Shown here in pieces: positions 63,321-64,000 of a stretch of 64,000 nt of DNA; the stretch's first letter is position 1; every line of letters begins with the position of its first letter. The DNA comes from Chitinophagaceae bacterium. Its GTDB lineage: Bacteria > Bacteroidota > Bacteroidia > Chitinophagales > UBA10324. The stretch spans positions 372,001 through 436,000 of the forward strand of contig JADKFU010000004.1 of NCBI GenBank assembly GCA_016717285.1, written 5' to 3'. Made by a program: the position numbers and the translations under genes. The notes beneath the pieces are model-generated. The model was given only the letters and a program-made list of their open reading frames with translations, was not told where the DNA came from and did no database searches.

Positions 63321-63450
63321 ATTCTGAAGCGGATTTACTTCAAGATTGTTTTTATAAGTCTCCTATACCCAAAGCACACTGACTCAGGTTCATAAAACAC
63401 TTACAATGCCAGCTCCGGAACTATCTCGTGTATTAAAGGCAACAGTTGCA

Positions 63451-64000
63451 TCATTTCAATGATCTTTCAGAAAGAAAATCATAATAAGGTTTTGCCTGTT
63501 CATAGATTTCCTGAAGGTCAGGTGGTAATTCTTGTGCTGCTTCTTCAAAGGGCGTGAATCCCGTGGACTGATGCACATTTTTATACCAGTATTTTGCCCA
63601 AACGCCATCTTCCGGCCGTGCACCTGCTTTCCATTGAAGCATTGATGGCTGAAACCCGATACCCAGATTTTCACACATTGCTGTCAGCATCTTCCCGGGA
63701 TTTCTAACCACATCACTTGCATCAATAATCAACCGGTGATAATTTCTTCCTGATAAGAATTGATCCAATTCATAACTCTGCCTGATGCCGATATCGTTTA
63801 AAGATGGTTGTGTTATTACTTTAGCATAAGATATTAAAACTTGCTTCGGATCGCGAATAAGAAGAATGTTAAAGGTTTCCGATAGAAAATCCAACTCCAG
63901 GTTTAGCAAATGATGCGTCATTTGTTTAAAGAAAAGAATGGGATGATCGCAATTTCCCAGCATCACATTTGAAATTACTTTCCTTCCGTCCTGTTCCTGT
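63451..64000 (-). CDS. sulfotransferase-family protein, 5' end outside window
   Basis: The frame is open through the window end: the first visible residues, QEQDGRKVISNVMLGNCDHP, precede the internal GTG/ATG at 63966, so that Met is not the start. Typical pieces of the P-loop sulfotransferase-like family: VFFK.MTHHLL (here ILFFKQMTHHLL), FNILLIRDPKQVLISYAKV (3'-phosphate-binding R and S), MLQWKAGARPEDGVWAKYWYKNVHQSTGFTPF. The N-terminal phosphosulfate loop lies beyond the window. It is a cytoplasmic enzyme; the acceptor is unknown. Confidence 0.8.
   Translation of the reverse strand, partial: QEQDGRKVISNVMLGNCDHPILFFKQMTHHLLNLELDFLSETFNILLIRDPKQVLISYAKVITQPSLNDIGIRQSYELDQFLSGRNYHRLIIDASDVVRNPGKMLTAMCENLGIGFQPSMLQWKAGARPEDGVWAKYWYKNVHQSTGFTPFEEAAQELPPDLQEIYEQAKPYYDFLSERSLK

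Overview
The window comes from the chromosome of a Bacteroidota bacterium, most likely an uncultured member of the Chitinophagales/Saprospirales side of the phylum. The evidence is Bacteroidota-type promoters (TAnnTTTG-like -7 boxes, TTG -33 boxes, almost no Shine-Dalgarno sequences), many proteins ending in type IX secretion (T9SS) sorting domains, a PorZ-type T9SS protein, and family-specific DUFs (DUF4907, DUF4350, DUF4129). No rRNA, tRNA, CRISPR array, phage or insertion sequence is visible.

Layout. 1-5.3 kb: ileS (minus, 3' end cut off by the window) and divergent porZ. 5.5-20.3 kb: an accessory locus, all on the minus strand, that looks like one regulatory module. It holds a SnoaL-like/histidine-kinase fusion, two NarL/LuxR-type response regulators, tiny membrane or hydrophobic proteins, a DUF4907 protein, three giant repeat proteins (kelch 18-blade, a 7-repeat protein, kelch 6-blade) and a c-type cytochrome/copper monooxygenase, the last four with T9SS tails. 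A 16-bp dyad, consensus TCRCCAATTCTGGTGA, occurs eight times in this locus. Six copies directly abut a promoter with nearly fixed geometry, so I read the locus as a self-contained two-component regulon. 20.6-30.3 kb: a small secreted protein, a vanadium haloperoxidase-like lipoprotein, and two tandem ~1200-residue FG-GAP/ASPIC lipoproteins. 30.4-34.4 kb: an Ig-like (Big_5) lipoprotein and a Prc/Tsp protease. 34.5-38.4 kb: a 5-oxoprolinase operon (pxpB-pxpC-pxpA) with an NRAMP-like transporter; pxpC carries a frameshift. 38.4-44.3 kb: small genes, an S9-like hydrolase, a four-module CBM48 protein and a two-lobed aspartic protease. 44.5-48.0 kb: TetR (PaaR-like) and paaABCD, phenylacetyl-CoA epoxidase without paaE. 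48.1-48.9 kb: nadD and a cold-shock protein. 49.2-60.3 kb: a MoxR-DUF58-DUF4129-DUF4350-SpoIIM-RDD membrane cluster, split by an ECF sigma factor, an anti-sigma/outer-membrane-barrel fusion and a T9SS protein. 60.4-64 kb: an adenylate cyclase/TolB/TPR protein, a small secreted protein and a sulfotransferase-like gene cut by the window end.

Two genes (pxpC near 37480 and the spoIIM-like gene near 59475) need a one-base shift to be read through. They are either sequencing errors or real lesions, and the raw reads would decide. The best candidate for an undescribed system is the 5.5-20.3 kb dyad-marked regulon with its fused sensor kinase and small GAW-motif membrane peptides.
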